From an uncultured Oscillospiraceae bacterium (GTDB lineage Bacteria; Bacillota; Clostridia; Oscillospirales; Acutalibacteraceae): DNA of 64,000 nt. The stretch's first letter is position 1, and the number at the start of each line of letters is the position of its first letter. The stretch spans positions 1 to 64,000 of the forward strand of contig CAJUNQ010000094.1 in the NCBI GenBank assembly GCA_910587835.1, in the 5' to 3' direction. The position numbers and the translations under genes were made by a program. The notes below the pieces were generated by a model. That model did not search any database. It was not told the DNA's origin and saw only the letters and a list, made by a program, of their open reading frames with translations. Below, in pieces: positions 50,661 through 59,194 of this stretch.

Positions 50661-53600
50661 ATGTATATTGCTGATTTGCATATCCATTCCCATTACTCCC
50701 GGGCGACCAGCAAGGATTGTACGCCGGAATACCTGGATTTGTGGGCAAGACGTAAAGGAATCGGCTTGATTGGCAGCGGAGACTTCACACACCCCGCATG
50801 GCGGCAGGAGCTGCAGGAAAAGCTGAAACCTGTGGGAGAGGGACTGTATGTGCTGAAAGAGGAGTATCGTATCACAGAGGGGGCGGCGGCAAATGCTGTA
50901 CAGCCGCGCTTCGTCATCACCGGGGAGATCAGCTCTATTTATAAAAAATATGACCGGGTTCGGAAGGTCCACAGCTTGATTCTGCTTCCCGGTCTGGAGG
51001 AGGCTGAGGCAGTTTCCCGCAAGCTGGAGACCATCGGAAATATCCATTCCGACGGCAGGCCCATTCTGGGGCTGGACTGCCATGACCTGCTGGAAATTCT
51101 GCTTGAGCTGTGCCCGGAAGCCGTCTATGTTCCTGCCCACATCTGGACGCCGCATTTTTCATTATTTGGCGCTTTCTCCGGCTTTGACTCTGTTGAGGAG
51201 TGCTTTGGCGACCTGTCCCAGCATATCACCGCAATGGAAACCGGGCTTTCCTCAGACCCTCCTATGAATTGGCGGGTCTCTACCCTGGACCGGTATCAGC
51301 TGATTTCCAACTCGGATGCCCATTCGCCGGCAAAGCTGGGCAGAGAAGCCAATCTTTTGGACGGGGAACTGTCTTATCACGCATTAAAAAACGCCATTCA
51401 AACCGGGGAGGATTTGGTTGGGACAATCGAGTTTTTTCCGGAGGAGGGAAAATATCACTATGATGGCCACCGAAAATGCGGACTGTGTCTGTCGCCTGCC
51501 GAAACAAAGAAATATGGGGGAATCTGTCCGGTCTGTGGACGAAAGCTGACGATTGGAGTGTCCCACCGGATTGACCAGCTGGCCGACCGCCCGGAAGGCT
51601 TCCGGCGAGCAGAGGCGGCGAGCTTTGAAAGCCTCGTCCCCCTACCAGAGCTGATTGGCGCGTCCTTGGGGTGCTCTGCGGCCAGCACCAAAGCAGGGAG
51701 TACATATCTGAGTATGCTCCAAAGACTGGGGCCAGAATTTTCCATTCTCCGGGAGCTCCCGTTAGAGGAGATATGCCATGTATCGGGCAATTTGATTGCG
51801 GAGGGAATTGGAAGACTGAGAAGAGGCGAAGTGGCTTGGCGTCCCGGCTTTGACGGAGAATATGGAACCGTCCGCCTGTTCACGCGCAGTGAGATTGAAC
51901 GGCTGGATGGACAGACCAGTTTGTTTGAGCCGTCAGACATGGAAAACGAAAAAGCTGTAGCAACGCCCACCCAAAATATTGTGGCGGCCAATGGAACAGG
52001 AGCCCCGGAGCCTCATTTGCCGATATCGGAGAATGGGAAGCAGAACCAGCCTGTTTCAATCCGTGGCGGCGAAAGGGCGGAGCGTCCTGAGCCTGTTTGG
52101 AATGAGAGGCAGCGGCAGGCGATTGAGTCCATCCAAAGGGTCACCGTAGTAAAGGCCGGACCTGGCACGGGAAAGACCGGAACGCTGGCCGCGCACATTC
52201 TCCACCTGCTGGAAACCCGACGGGTCAGCCCCTCCTGCATTACAGCGGTAACCTTCACCAACCAGGCGGCCCAGGAGCTGCAGGAACGGATTCAGGCCCA
52301 GTTGGGAAAGGGACCAGCCCGGAAGCTGCAGATCGGAAGCTTTCACTCTGTGGCATGGCGGTTTTTGAAGGCCAAGGGTATGGAATTCTCACTTGCGGGA
52401 GAGATGGAGACCCAAGAGCTGGCCGGCAGACTGAAAAAAGAGCACAATCTGAAGCAGTCTGTCACGCAACTTCTCACTCAGATATCCAACTGGAAAACCG
52501 GCCTGCGAGGACGGGCGCCAGACCTGGACCAACAGGTGCTTGACGCCTATCAAAACAGCCTGAAGGAATGGCATGCTCTGGACTTTGACGATATTCTGCT
52601 GGAAGCACTTCACGCCGCGCAAGAGGAAGCCGGAAAGCCTGCCGGGATTGGGCCTTTTGCGTATCTCCTGGTAGATGAATTTCAGGACATTAATCCCTTG
52701 CAGTATCAGCTGATCAAGGCCTGGAACCAGGGAGGGCGGGAGCTATTTGTCATCGGAGACCAGGATCAGGCAATCTATGGGTTCCGGGGAGCAGATGCCG
52801 GGTGCTTTCAGAGGCTGACTGAGGACTTTCCTCAGGTCTGTCAGATTACCTTGGAGGAGAATTACCGTTCCACACCGCAGATTCTTTCCCTTGCATCCGA
52901 AGTGATCTCTATAAATCCAGGAGGCAAAAGATATCTGCATCCCAATAGACCAGAAGGAACCCCGGTCAGAATGGCGGCGGGGGAGGGCGAGAGGGCAGAG
53001 GCCATTTTTGTAGCAAAGGAGATCAACCGCCTGACAGGAGGCCTGGGAATGCTGGAGGCCCAGGAGCTTTTTCCTATCAAAGAGGGGGGCACCTGGGGCT
53101 TTGAGGACATTGCTGTACTATACCGCACCCACCGTCAGGCCGCACTTTTGGAGGAATGCCTGCGAAGGGAAGGAATTCCCTATGTGGTAATGGGGCGGGA
53201 GAACTTCCTGCAAACAGAGAGCGTCCGGGGAGCTGTTTGCTTCTTCAAGGCCCTGCTTCAGCCAGAGGACAAGCTGGCGGCCCAGACCGCAAAGGCCCTG
53301 CTGTGGAAGGGAGATACTGGGGACTCCTTTCAGGCAATGGCAGAGAAATACCTGCCCCTGCTGAAGCGGCGAAAGCCGCAGAAGCTGTTAGAGGAGTGGA
53401 TCAAGGACTGGGGAATGGAGGAGAGCAAGGAACTACAGAAGCTATCCCAAATGGCGGTATTTTATCAGAAGACGCCGGATTTTCTGGATGCCCTGGAGAC
53501 AGGCGTTGAGAGTGACCTGAAACGCTGCGGGGGAAAACGCTATGAGGCAGGCGCAGTAAAGCTGATGACATTTCACGGCTCAAAAGGACTGGAATTCCCG

Positions 53601-53852
53601 GTGGTGCTGTTGTATGGGGTGAGGAAGGGGTTGGTCCCCTTCGCCGGAGGGCGAGGCCCTACCAACGCAGAGGAGGAGCGCAGGCTGTTTTATGTAGGCC
53701 TTACCCGGGCCAGAGAGGCGCTGATTCTGACCTCGTCCCAAGAGCCGTCTGCCTTTTGGGATGAAATTCCGCAGTCGCTTGCCAGTAGGGAAAAAATATC
53801 TATCGGCAAAAGCAGAGAAAATGCCAAGCAGATGAATCTGTTTGAGCTTTAA
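50661..53852 (+). CDS. Fusion of endonuclease Q-like PHP nuclease and UvrD/PcrA-type helicase
   Basis: 1063 residues. Part 1 (1-~425): PHP-domain nuclease resembling EndoQ, with DLHIHSHYSRATSKDCTPEY at the start, LDCHDLLEI, PAHIWTPHFS, SNSDAHSPAKLGREAN, and a four-Cys zinc site at Cys273/Cys276/Cys289/Cys292. EndoQ nicks DNA 5' of uracil, hypoxanthine, xanthine or abasic sites. Part 2 (~470-1063): SF1A helicase with Walker A GPGTGKT at 500-506, motif II VDEFQD at 671-676, GDQDQAIYGFRGA, and motif V/VI region MTFHGSKGLEF at 969-979 and YVGLTRAREAL. A linker of ~50 residues joins them. One uninterrupted frame. A damage-nicking and unwinding enzyme is inferred. Confidence 0.88.
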   Translation: MYIADLHIHSHYSRATSKDCTPEYLDLWARRKGIGLIGSGDFTHPAWRQELQEKLKPVGEGLYVLKEEYRITEGAAANAVQPRFVITGEISSIYKKYDRVRKVHSLILLPGLEEAEAVSRKLETIGNIHSDGRPILGLDCHDLLEILLELCPEAVYVPAHIWTPHFSLFGAFSGFDSVEECFGDLSQHITAMETGLSSDPPMNWRVSTLDRYQLISNSDAHSPAKLGREANLLDGELSYHALKNAIQTGEDLVGTIEFFPEEGKYHYDGHRKCGLCLSPAETKKYGGICPVCGRKLTIGVSHRIDQLADRPEGFRRAEAASFESLVPLPELIGASLGCSAASTKAGSTYLSMLQRLGPEFSILRELPLEEICHVSGNLIAEGIGRLRRGEVAWRPGFDGEYGTVRLFTRSEIERLDGQTSLFEPSDMENEKAVATPTQNIVAANGTGAPEPHLPISENGKQNQPVSIRGGERAERPEPVWNERQRQAIESIQRVTVVKAGPGTGKTGTLAAHILHLLETRRVSPSCITAVTFTNQAAQELQERIQAQLGKGPARKLQIGSFHSVAWRFLKAKGMEFSLAGEMETQELAGRLKKEHNLKQSVTQLLTQISNWKTGLRGRAPDLDQQVLDAYQNSLKEWHALDFDDILLEALHAAQEEAGKPAGIGPFAYLLVDEFQDINPLQYQLIKAWNQGGRELFVIGDQDQAIYGFRGADAGCFQRLTEDFPQVCQITLEENYRSTPQILSLASEVISINPGGKRYLHPNRPEGTPVRMAAGEGERAEAIFVAKEINRLTGGLGMLEAQELFPIKEGGTWGFEDIAVLYRTHRQAALLEECLRREGIPYVVMGRENFLQTESVRGAVCFFKALLQPEDKLAAQTAKALLWKGDTGDSFQAMAEKYLPLLKRRKPQKLLEEWIKDWGMEESKELQKLSQMAVFYQKTPDFLDALETGVESDLKRCGGKRYEAGAVKLMTFHGSKGLEFPVVLLYGVRKGLVPFAGGRGPTNAEEERRLFYVGLTRAREALILTSSQEPSAFWDEIPQSLASREKISIGKSRENAKQMNLFEL

Positions 53853-53871
53853 AAGGATGACCTCCCAAACC

Positions 53872-53907
53872 AAAAAGCCAGCGGCCTCCTTGTGCCGCTG
53901 GCTTTTT
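53872..53907. terminator. Bidirectional terminator
   Basis: AAAAAGCCAGCGGC and GCCGCTGGCTTTTT form a 14-bp perfect stem around an 8-base loop, with A and T runs at both ends. Serves the fusion gene and the leftward ORFs. Confidence 0.93.
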
Positions 53908-53952
53908 ATCCTATTCTACACAGCCATTCTCTAAAAAGGCACGGTGCACATC

Positions 53953-54270
53953 CTAAAAAGCCTCTTTGATGTTCATTCCCCCAGCGCCCTTGACATAGGC
54001 GGAGAAATGCAGAACATATTCCGGCCCCTCCTGGTATATCTGCAAGGTGCAGTCTCTGAGAATCGCCTGCTCTGGAACAGACAGCGTTTTTATCGCATTT
54101 GTGCCATGGTAAAAGCTGTCGAATTTGTTGATGGTCTGATAGGCAAACGCCGCATTGTTGGTCTGGGTCATTGAGTCGGGAAAGGCGTACCAATCGTAGC
54201 CATAGCGATTGCCGCAGGGAGAAATTGCCACATAATGAGCGCACTCTATGGTCTGATACGCTCCGTTCAT
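53953..54270 (-). pseudogene. Hypothetical protein, probably the end of a stop-interrupted gene
   Basis: 105 codons from ATG 54270. The composition (YGYDWYAFPDSM, NKFDSFYHGTNAIKTL, GPEYVLHFSAYVKGAGGM) is protein-like. No ribosome site precedes the ATG. Translating further upstream in the same frame gives a sensible run (YWRVISAERNGVSHLVS, then MEQGFLGF) broken by one TAG at about 54295-54297 and reaching the TGA of the oxidoreductase gene. This suggests a gene with a nonsense change, but a late start at 54270 is possible too. Family not recognised. Confidence 0.5.
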
Positions 54271-54402
54271 TGCTTCAGCAGCCTGGGGAAATCCCTAGAA
54301 GCCCAGAAAGCCCTGCTCCATGCTGACGAGATGGCTTACACCGTTCCTTTCGGCTGAGATCACCCGCCAGTATGGTTGACACAATCCGGACCTTTCGGGC
54401 TC

Positions 54403-55413
54403 TCATGGGTGCACTACCTGGTCCGGGTCGCTGGCGAACACCAGTCCTGCCTGGCGGCGGACCTCCTCCATGAATTCTGATACCAGGATGCTCAACTCCA
54501 CACAGCGGGCGTACTCCGCCCGGCTCTCCTCCGGCTGGGTAATATAGCGGTAGAAGTCTTTGGCCTCCCAGCCCATGAGCTTATATTTCTCATCGCTGCC
54601 GTGAACCTCCTTCACTGTGCCGTCCTTGCGGCGCAGGGTGATTCCGTTCAGCTGGGAAATGGACTTGACCGCCACAGTACCCTCTGTCCCTTGAAAATCA
54701 GAATCTGCCCCGGCCTGTCCCAGCTTGGAATAGGTAAGGGACACCAGCTTGTCCGGATAGCGCAGGGAAAGGATGCCGCTGCCGTCCGCGCCGCTTTTCA
54801 TGCGGTTGACGCTGACCTGGAAGGACTCCGGCTTGCCAAACAGGAAAAGAGCCGGGTACACACAGTACACGCCCAGGTCCATAAAAGCGCCGGTTTCCAG
54901 CTCTGGGTTGAAGATATTGGGGAGCTCTCCGGCCAGATACCGGTCCAGCTTGGAGGAACGCTGACAGAAATCCAGCTTTGCCATGGTGATCCTTCCGATT
55001 TTCCCCAGGGCATCCTCCAGCGCCTTTAGCTGGGGTTGATGCAGGAACATGATCGCCTCCATAAACACCAGCTGTTTGTGCGCAGCAAGTTCTGTCAGCT
55101 CTCGCACCTTGTGGGCTTGGGCGCAGAGAGGCTTTTCGCAGATCACATGCTTGCCATGCTCCAGCAGGAGTTTGCAGTGGGAATAATGCAAGGCGTTGGG
55201 GCTGGCAATATATACGGCATCAATTTCTTGACAGGCCGCAAGCTTCTCCAAGTCCGTAAAGACAAGCTTTGCGCCGTGCTTCGCGGCATACTCCTCTCCG
55301 CGCAGGGCATTGCGGGAATAGACGGCGGCCAGCTCCCACAGTCCGCTGTCCTTCGCGCCGTGAATATATTCGTCAGTGATCCAGCTGGTGCCAATGGTTG
55401 CAAATTTCAACAT
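54403..55413 (-). CDS. Gfo/Idh/MocA family oxidoreductase
   Basis: 336 residues. N-terminal Rossmann fold (KFATIGTSWITDEYIHGAK) and the EKPLCAQAHKV motif with the catalytic Lys, then an alpha/beta substrate domain (LDRYLAGELPNIFNPELETG, FMDLGVYCVYPAL). Acts on a sugar, inositol or similar polyol with NAD(P). Substrate unknown. AAAGGA before the ATG is about 11 bases off. The 3' end runs into the interrupted ORF in the same frame. Confidence 0.92.
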   Translation of the reverse strand: MLKFATIGTSWITDEYIHGAKDSGLWELAAVYSRNALRGEEYAAKHGAKLVFTDLEKLAACQEIDAVYIASPNALHYSHCKLLLEHGKHVICEKPLCAQAHKVRELTELAAHKQLVFMEAIMFLHQPQLKALEDALGKIGRITMAKLDFCQRSSKLDRYLAGELPNIFNPELETGAFMDLGVYCVYPALFLFGKPESFQVSVNRMKSGADGSGILSLRYPDKLVSLTYSKLGQAGADSDFQGTEGTVAVKSISQLNGITLRRKDGTVKEVHGSDEKYKLMGWEAKDFYRYITQPEESRAEYARCVELSILVSEFMEEVRRQAGLVFASDPDQVVHP

Positions 55414-55452
55414 AACGGGGGAATTCCTTTCATAAGGCGTAGAATATTTGAC

Positions 55453-55481
55453 TTGACAGAAATCTCTTCGAGGGATAGATT
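55453..55481 (+). promoter_or_regulatory. Promoter for small ORF pair
   Basis: TTGACA (55453-55458), 17-base spacer, TAGATT (55476-55481). Start expected near 55488, just ahead of GGAGGAG, giving a very short leader. Confidence 0.6.
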
Positions 55482-55502
55482 TTTTATGATTGGAGGAGAA
55501 TA

Positions 55503-55616
55503 ATGGAAAGAAATGAGCTTAATCAGATATATGCACGGCTGAACAGATGGCGCACAGAGCTGATGGCTGGCTTCAACAGTCTGCCTTTTGCAAGCATGGT
55601 ACAACGGACATTATAA
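55503..55616 (+). CDS. Small ORF, 37 codons
   Basis: Begins ERNELNQIYARLNRWRTEL after Met, ends TTA-TAA at 55616. The ATG follows GGAGGAG by four to five bases, and a good promoter lies directly upstream; start, site and promoter together are unusually strong for a chance frame. The peptide has an amphipathic helix-like first half. It may be a leader for the next gene, or the front of a single gene broken by a frameshift, since the next frame stays open back to about 55564. No family recognised. Confidence 0.5.
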   Translation: MERNELNQIYARLNRWRTELMAGFNSLPFASMVQRTL

Positions 55617-55641
55617 CAAAACCGCAACAGAGGAGTATGAA

Positions 55642-55977
55642 ATGGATGAATACCCCATCCCTGTGACCAGCATGAAAGATTTGTGCGATGTGGAAATCAG
55701 TCTTGACACGGTTACTGTAACAACTAAGCGGAAACGCGTTGATGTGCTGGGCGATCCTTTAGATGAATACAGCGGGATGGAGTTTGAGGTCTACGGAGTG
55801 GAAAACTATTTGGATGACTATCTGCTGTCAGGAATCTCCACGGAGGGGGTCCAAAATAAGATAAGGAAATCCCAGGTGAGGGAACTGGGATTTTCCTTTG
55901 TTTTCAGCTTTGAAACGAACGCTACAGCTCTCTGCGCTTTTATTGAGCAACTGGGGCAAAAGGGCTTCTACTATTGA
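55642..55977 (+). CDS. Hypothetical protein
   Basis: 111 residues from ATG 55642, which has GAGGAG about seven bases upstream. The protein is soluble and acidic at first (DEYPIPVTSMKDLCDVEISLD), with FVFSFETNATALCAFIEQL at the end. The longer frame from TTG 55588 adds QAWYNGHYNKTATEEYE and cannot be excluded. No family recognised. Its stop lies one base from the converging stop of the sugar isomerase gene; no terminator is visible. Confidence 0.65.
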   Translation: MDEYPIPVTSMKDLCDVEISLDTVTVTTKRKRVDVLGDPLDEYSGMEFEVYGVENYLDDYLLSGISTEGVQNKIRKSQVRELGFSFVFSFETNATALCAFIEQLGQKGFYY

Positions 55978-55978
55978 A

Positions 55979-56851
55979 TTATGCTTCCTCCCAATACCGC
56001 TTCAGGTTGGCAAGGCCAACGCGGATAGCGGTCAAGGCAGGCTCCATGCCCTCGAACTCAATGGCAATCGTGTCATCATAGCCAGCTGCCTTGAGAATAT
56101 GCAGGCACTGCTTCACAGGCACATTGCCGTGTCCGATGACCGTGCCCCGCAGATAGTTGCCCGCCCGAGTCTGGAACGCGCCCTCGCCGGGATTATCATC
56201 GTAATAGCTCTTGATGATAAAGTCCTTCGCGTGGACATAGCGGGTATAGGGGGCTACCCGGGCGACTGCTGTGGCAGGGTTCTCATCGGCGCAGGTAAAG
56301 TTGCCAATGTCGCACAGCAGGCCGAAGTTGGGGTGATTGACTGTGTTGTACAACAGTTCTACCCGCTCGGAGTCCTGAGAAAAGAAGCCGTGATTCTCCG
56401 TCATGGTGACAATGCCCTTGCCGGCGGCGTACTCCGTGATTTCACGGACAGACTCGGCCAGCTGAGGGACCAGGGCGGCATAGCTGCGGGGAGAGTCCTT
56501 CTGGCCCATGGTGATATCGTGGCGCATGCGGGGAGCCCCCAGAATTTCGGCAATGTCCACCATAGACTTTACCCGGGCGATCTCCTTGGCCACATCACCA
56601 CTGCCGTCCTGGCCGTTGAGCAGGTCCGCGCTGATCGCGAAGGAAGAAACGGCAAGCCCGTGCTTGTCCGCCTCGGCCTTGATCTTTTTGGCCTGCTCCG
56701 GCATCTCCTCAGGGGGGCAGCCCATAACAAAGTCAACGGCTTCAATGGCGTCAAATCCCATCTCTTTCGCCTTGGCGATGCAGTCCATGGGGTTCAGTTC
56801 CCCATTGCGAATGGCGCTGAAGAAGCTGTAAAGACTGACTGAGAATTTCAT
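55979..56851 (-). CDS. Sugar phosphate isomerase/epimerase-like TIM barrel
   Basis: 290 residues. The xylose-isomerase-like fold shows AKEMGFDAIEAVDFVMG, VTMTENHGFFSQDSERV, HPNFGLLCDIGNF and VHAKDFIIKSY, with metal-binding Glu, His and Asp in the expected strands and IAIEFEGMEP near the end. Family members isomerise or epimerise sugars or inositol keto forms, in keeping with the Gfo/Idh gene nearby. AAAGGA before the ATG. A GyrI-like gene lies 44 bases upstream on the same strand. Confidence 0.9.
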   Translation of the reverse strand: MKFSVSLYSFFSAIRNGELNPMDCIAKAKEMGFDAIEAVDFVMGCPPEEMPEQAKKIKAEADKHGLAVSSFAISADLLNGQDGSGDVAKEIARVKSMVDIAEILGAPRMRHDITMGQKDSPRSYAALVPQLAESVREITEYAAGKGIVTMTENHGFFSQDSERVELLYNTVNHPNFGLLCDIGNFTCADENPATAVARVAPYTRYVHAKDFIIKSYYDDNPGEGAFQTRAGNYLRGTVIGHGNVPVKQCLHILKAAGYDDTIAIEFEGMEPALTAIRVGLANLKRYWEEA

Positions 56852-56895
56852 GATAATTTTCCTTTCTGGAATATAATAATGGGTAGGACAACAAA

Positions 56896-57381
56896 TTAAG
56901 ATTGGGCTGAGGCCTTTAGCTTAACAGGCACAAAGGCCTCCATCATCCCGTTGCCAAGGGCCTGAATGACCTCCGGCGGGGTAATGATATGTCCCATAGC
57001 GTAATGGCCGGGACGTTCATCCAGCTCAAAAGCCTCGCTGCTGTTGATGTAGTCCAAGGCCTCCTGAAAAAGTTTGCCGTTGGTCTCCTCGTCATGGTCC
57101 CAATAGACATAGGTCAGGTAGATGCCGCCGTCAAATGCCACCTTCTCATGCCCGCCGTCGGGCATACCTTCCTCCAAGGCCCACCACCATTCCAGCCCAC
57201 CGGCCTCCTTGTTGAAAAAAAGGAAGTCTCTGGGCATAAAGGCGTCTCTGGGAGAAGGCGTTATAGCGCTGAAATAGTCATTGAACTTCCCCAACACGCC
57301 GTTTGGTGAAAAGTCAAAGTCCGGGTCTGGGCCGGAGGTAACGGCGGTAAAAGGGGGCAGAGAGATAATGCGAAAGTCCAT
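56896..57381 (-). CDS. GyrI-like/AraC effector-binding-like domain protein
   Basis: 161 residues. FRIISLPPFTAVTSGPDPDFDF at the start, a WWWALEEGMP loop and a long DYINSSEAFELDERPGHYAMGHI strand-helix unit are as in GyrI/SHS2-type small-molecule-binding domains, here without a DNA-binding part. Ligand unknown. GAAGGAG before the ATG. Co-oriented with the isomerase gene downstream, so probably co-expressed. Confidence 0.7.
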   Translation of the reverse strand: MDFRIISLPPFTAVTSGPDPDFDFSPNGVLGKFNDYFSAITPSPRDAFMPRDFLFFNKEAGGLEWWWALEEGMPDGGHEKVAFDGGIYLTYVYWDHDEETNGKLFQEALDYINSSEAFELDERPGHYAMGHIITPPEVIQALGNGMMEAFVPVKLKASAQS

Positions 57382-57429
57382 AGAGGTGTTCTCCTTCTTG
57401 TATATTATGATTCTTTGTAGCGCTGAAAA

Positions 57430-57449
57430 TAGCAGGGAATGGCCTGCTA
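57430..57449 (-). terminator. Probable terminator of pfk
   Basis: On the reverse strand TAGCAGG pairs with CCTGCTA around a 6-base loop, followed by TTTTC. Short stem and short U run, so modest confidence. Confidence 0.5.
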
Positions 57450-57473
57450 AATCACAAGGGGAGGCAAAATAAA

Positions 57474-58550
57474 TCAGTCCCCAAAGCTGATGCCAATCTG
57501 CCGGGCGGCCTGAATCTCCCCGCAGTCCACCGGCACGGCCTTCAGCTTGCCGGCCACTTCCTCCAGCGGCACGGGGACGGTCTCGCCGTTGACCATGCCT
57601 ACCATTACGCCAAAGGTCTTCTCCTTGATCAATCGGGCAGCCGTAGCGCCCAGGCGGGTGCAGAGGACCCGGTCAAAGGCGCAGGGACTGCCGCCCCGCT
57701 GGAAGTGTCCGGGCACGCAGACACGAATCTCATTGTCTATTTTATCCTGCAGCTCCTCAGCAATGCGATAGACGATGGAGGGATAATTCTCTGCTGCCCG
57801 GGCCTTCTTGAATTCCTTTTTGGAGAGCTTGGCCTCCTCCTTGGAGACAGCGCCCTCGGCCACAGCCAGAATAGAGAACTTTTTCCCGCTGTCAATGCGG
57901 CTGTTCAAGGTCTTGGCAACCTTGTCGATGTCATAGGGAATTTCGGGCAAAAGAATCACATCCGCGCCGCCGGCAATGCCTGCCGAAAGGGTCAGCCAGC
58001 CCACCTTGTGGCCCATAATCTCCACAATAAAGATGCGGCCATGGGAGGTAGCCGTGGTGTGCAGGCAGTCGATCACATTGGTGGCAACCTCCACCGCGCT
58101 GTGATACCCAAAGGTCACGTCAGTGCCCCATACATCGTTATCGATCGTTTTGGGCAGATGGATGACGTTCAGCCCCTCCTCCCGAAGCAGGTTTGCGGTT
58201 TTCTGGGTGCCATTTCCCCCCAGAATCACCAGGCAGTCCAGCTTCATTTTCTTATAGTGGTCCTTCATGGCGGCTACCTTGTCCACGCTGTTCTCATCGA
58301 TTACGCGGATGGTCTTGAAGGGCTGGCGGGAAGTCCCCAGCAAGGTGCCGCCCAGAGTGAGGATGCCGGAGAAGTCTGAGGGCTGCATCAGCTTATACTC
58401 GCCAAAAATAAGCCCCTTGTAGCCGTCTTTGATGCCGTATATCTCCACATTTTTGCCGAATTCCTCATAGAGCCCCTTGGCAACGCCGCGAATGGCAGGG
58501 TTAAGCCCCTGACAGTCGCCGCCGCTGGTGAGAATACCTACTCGTTTCAT
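57474..58550 (-). CDS. pfkA: 6-phosphofructokinase
   Basis: 358 residues. Phosphorylates fructose 6-phosphate. The N-terminus VGILTSGGDCQGLNPAIRG is typical. The phosphate-donor loop reads GGNGT (111-115) in place of GGDGS/GGDDT: position 104 in E. coli numbering is Gly (ATP type), while PKTIDND (133-139) has Lys at the E. coli 124 site (PPi type). So the donor is not certain. IGEGAVSKEEAK-like region and HFQRGGSPCAFDR complete the family. AAGGGG before ATG 58550. Confidence 0.93.
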   Translation of the reverse strand: MKRVGILTSGGDCQGLNPAIRGVAKGLYEEFGKNVEIYGIKDGYKGLIFGEYKLMQPSDFSGILTLGGTLLGTSRQPFKTIRVIDENSVDKVAAMKDHYKKMKLDCLVILGGNGTQKTANLLREEGLNVIHLPKTIDNDVWGTDVTFGYHSAVEVATNVIDCLHTTATSHGRIFIVEIMGHKVGWLTLSAGIAGGADVILLPEIPYDIDKVAKTLNSRIDSGKKFSILAVAEGAVSKEEAKLSKKEFKKARAAENYPSIVYRIAEELQDKIDNEIRVCVPGHFQRGGSPCAFDRVLCTRLGATAARLIKEKTFGVMVGMVNGETVPVPLEEVAGKLKAVPVDCGEIQAARQIGISFGD

Positions 58551-58617
58551 GTGAATCGTCCCCTTCTTTTATTAGTTTTATGGCTTCTATATTGGGAATG
58601 CGAGGAAAAGGAGCTGA

Positions 58618-59169
58618 CTATAAAGAAAAATAGTCCTTGATGATTACCGCTGCCTCCTGGGGTGAAAGCGATGAATTGTCCAGCCGGAGATAGTTGGGAA
58701 ACGCGATCTCCCCTTCATAGCTCTCCAATCGGTATTTTGCGTCATCATTCAGCAGACGTTGGTTTGAGCTTTCTATGTCCCGCTTGGAGCTCTTGTTTTG
58801 CAAACGGTTTTCGCTGATGTTCCGCTTCAGCCGTACCTCTTGAGAAGCGATCAGTTCTACATAATAGAACTCTGTGCCGTATGGAGCAAAAATATCCTTG
58901 ATACGCTCCACATAGTCCCAGTCAGACTGCTGGTCAAAGGCCCACATATAGGTGAAAATCATGCCGTATTGATCCGTTTTGGCGAATTCCTCAAAAATCA
59001 CCTGGCGGCATCGGTTGATTGCCTCAGAGTGAAAAGTTCCAAATACCTCCAGGACCGGCTCAATCGTCATATGGTTATGAAACAGCCGCAGGCCGGTTCG
59101 CTTCATCAGCTCCTGTCCCACAGTCATTTTTCCCACAGCGGCATTGCCGAACAAAAGCACAAGCTTCAT
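58618..59169 (-). CDS. Small P-loop kinase-like protein
   Basis: 183 residues. Walker A is GNAAVGKMT near the start (KLVLLFGNAAVGKMTVGQEL), a variant with Met after Lys. FHNHMTIEPVLEVFG follows and a lid-like basic segment ENRLQNKSSKRDIESS. Resembles the AAA/shikimate- or gluconate-kinase-like family that NCBI calls AAA family ATPase; target unknown. Lies 25 bases after ppk and 67 before pfk on the same strand. Confidence 0.8.
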   Translation of the reverse strand: MKLVLLFGNAAVGKMTVGQELMKRTGLRLFHNHMTIEPVLEVFGTFHSEAINRCRQVIFEEFAKTDQYGMIFTYMWAFDQQSDWDYVERIKDIFAPYGTEFYYVELIASQEVRLKRNISENRLQNKSSKRDIESSNQRLLNDDAKYRLESYEGEIAFPNYLRLDNSSLSPQEAAVIIKDYFSL

Positions 59170-59194
59170 CCCTGACCACCCTCTCTTTTCTGTT

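Noticed and set aside
49839..51155. 438-codon reverse frame across queA and the EndoQ-UvrD gene
   Set aside because: Spans two convincing forward genes; protein lacks any recognisable pattern.
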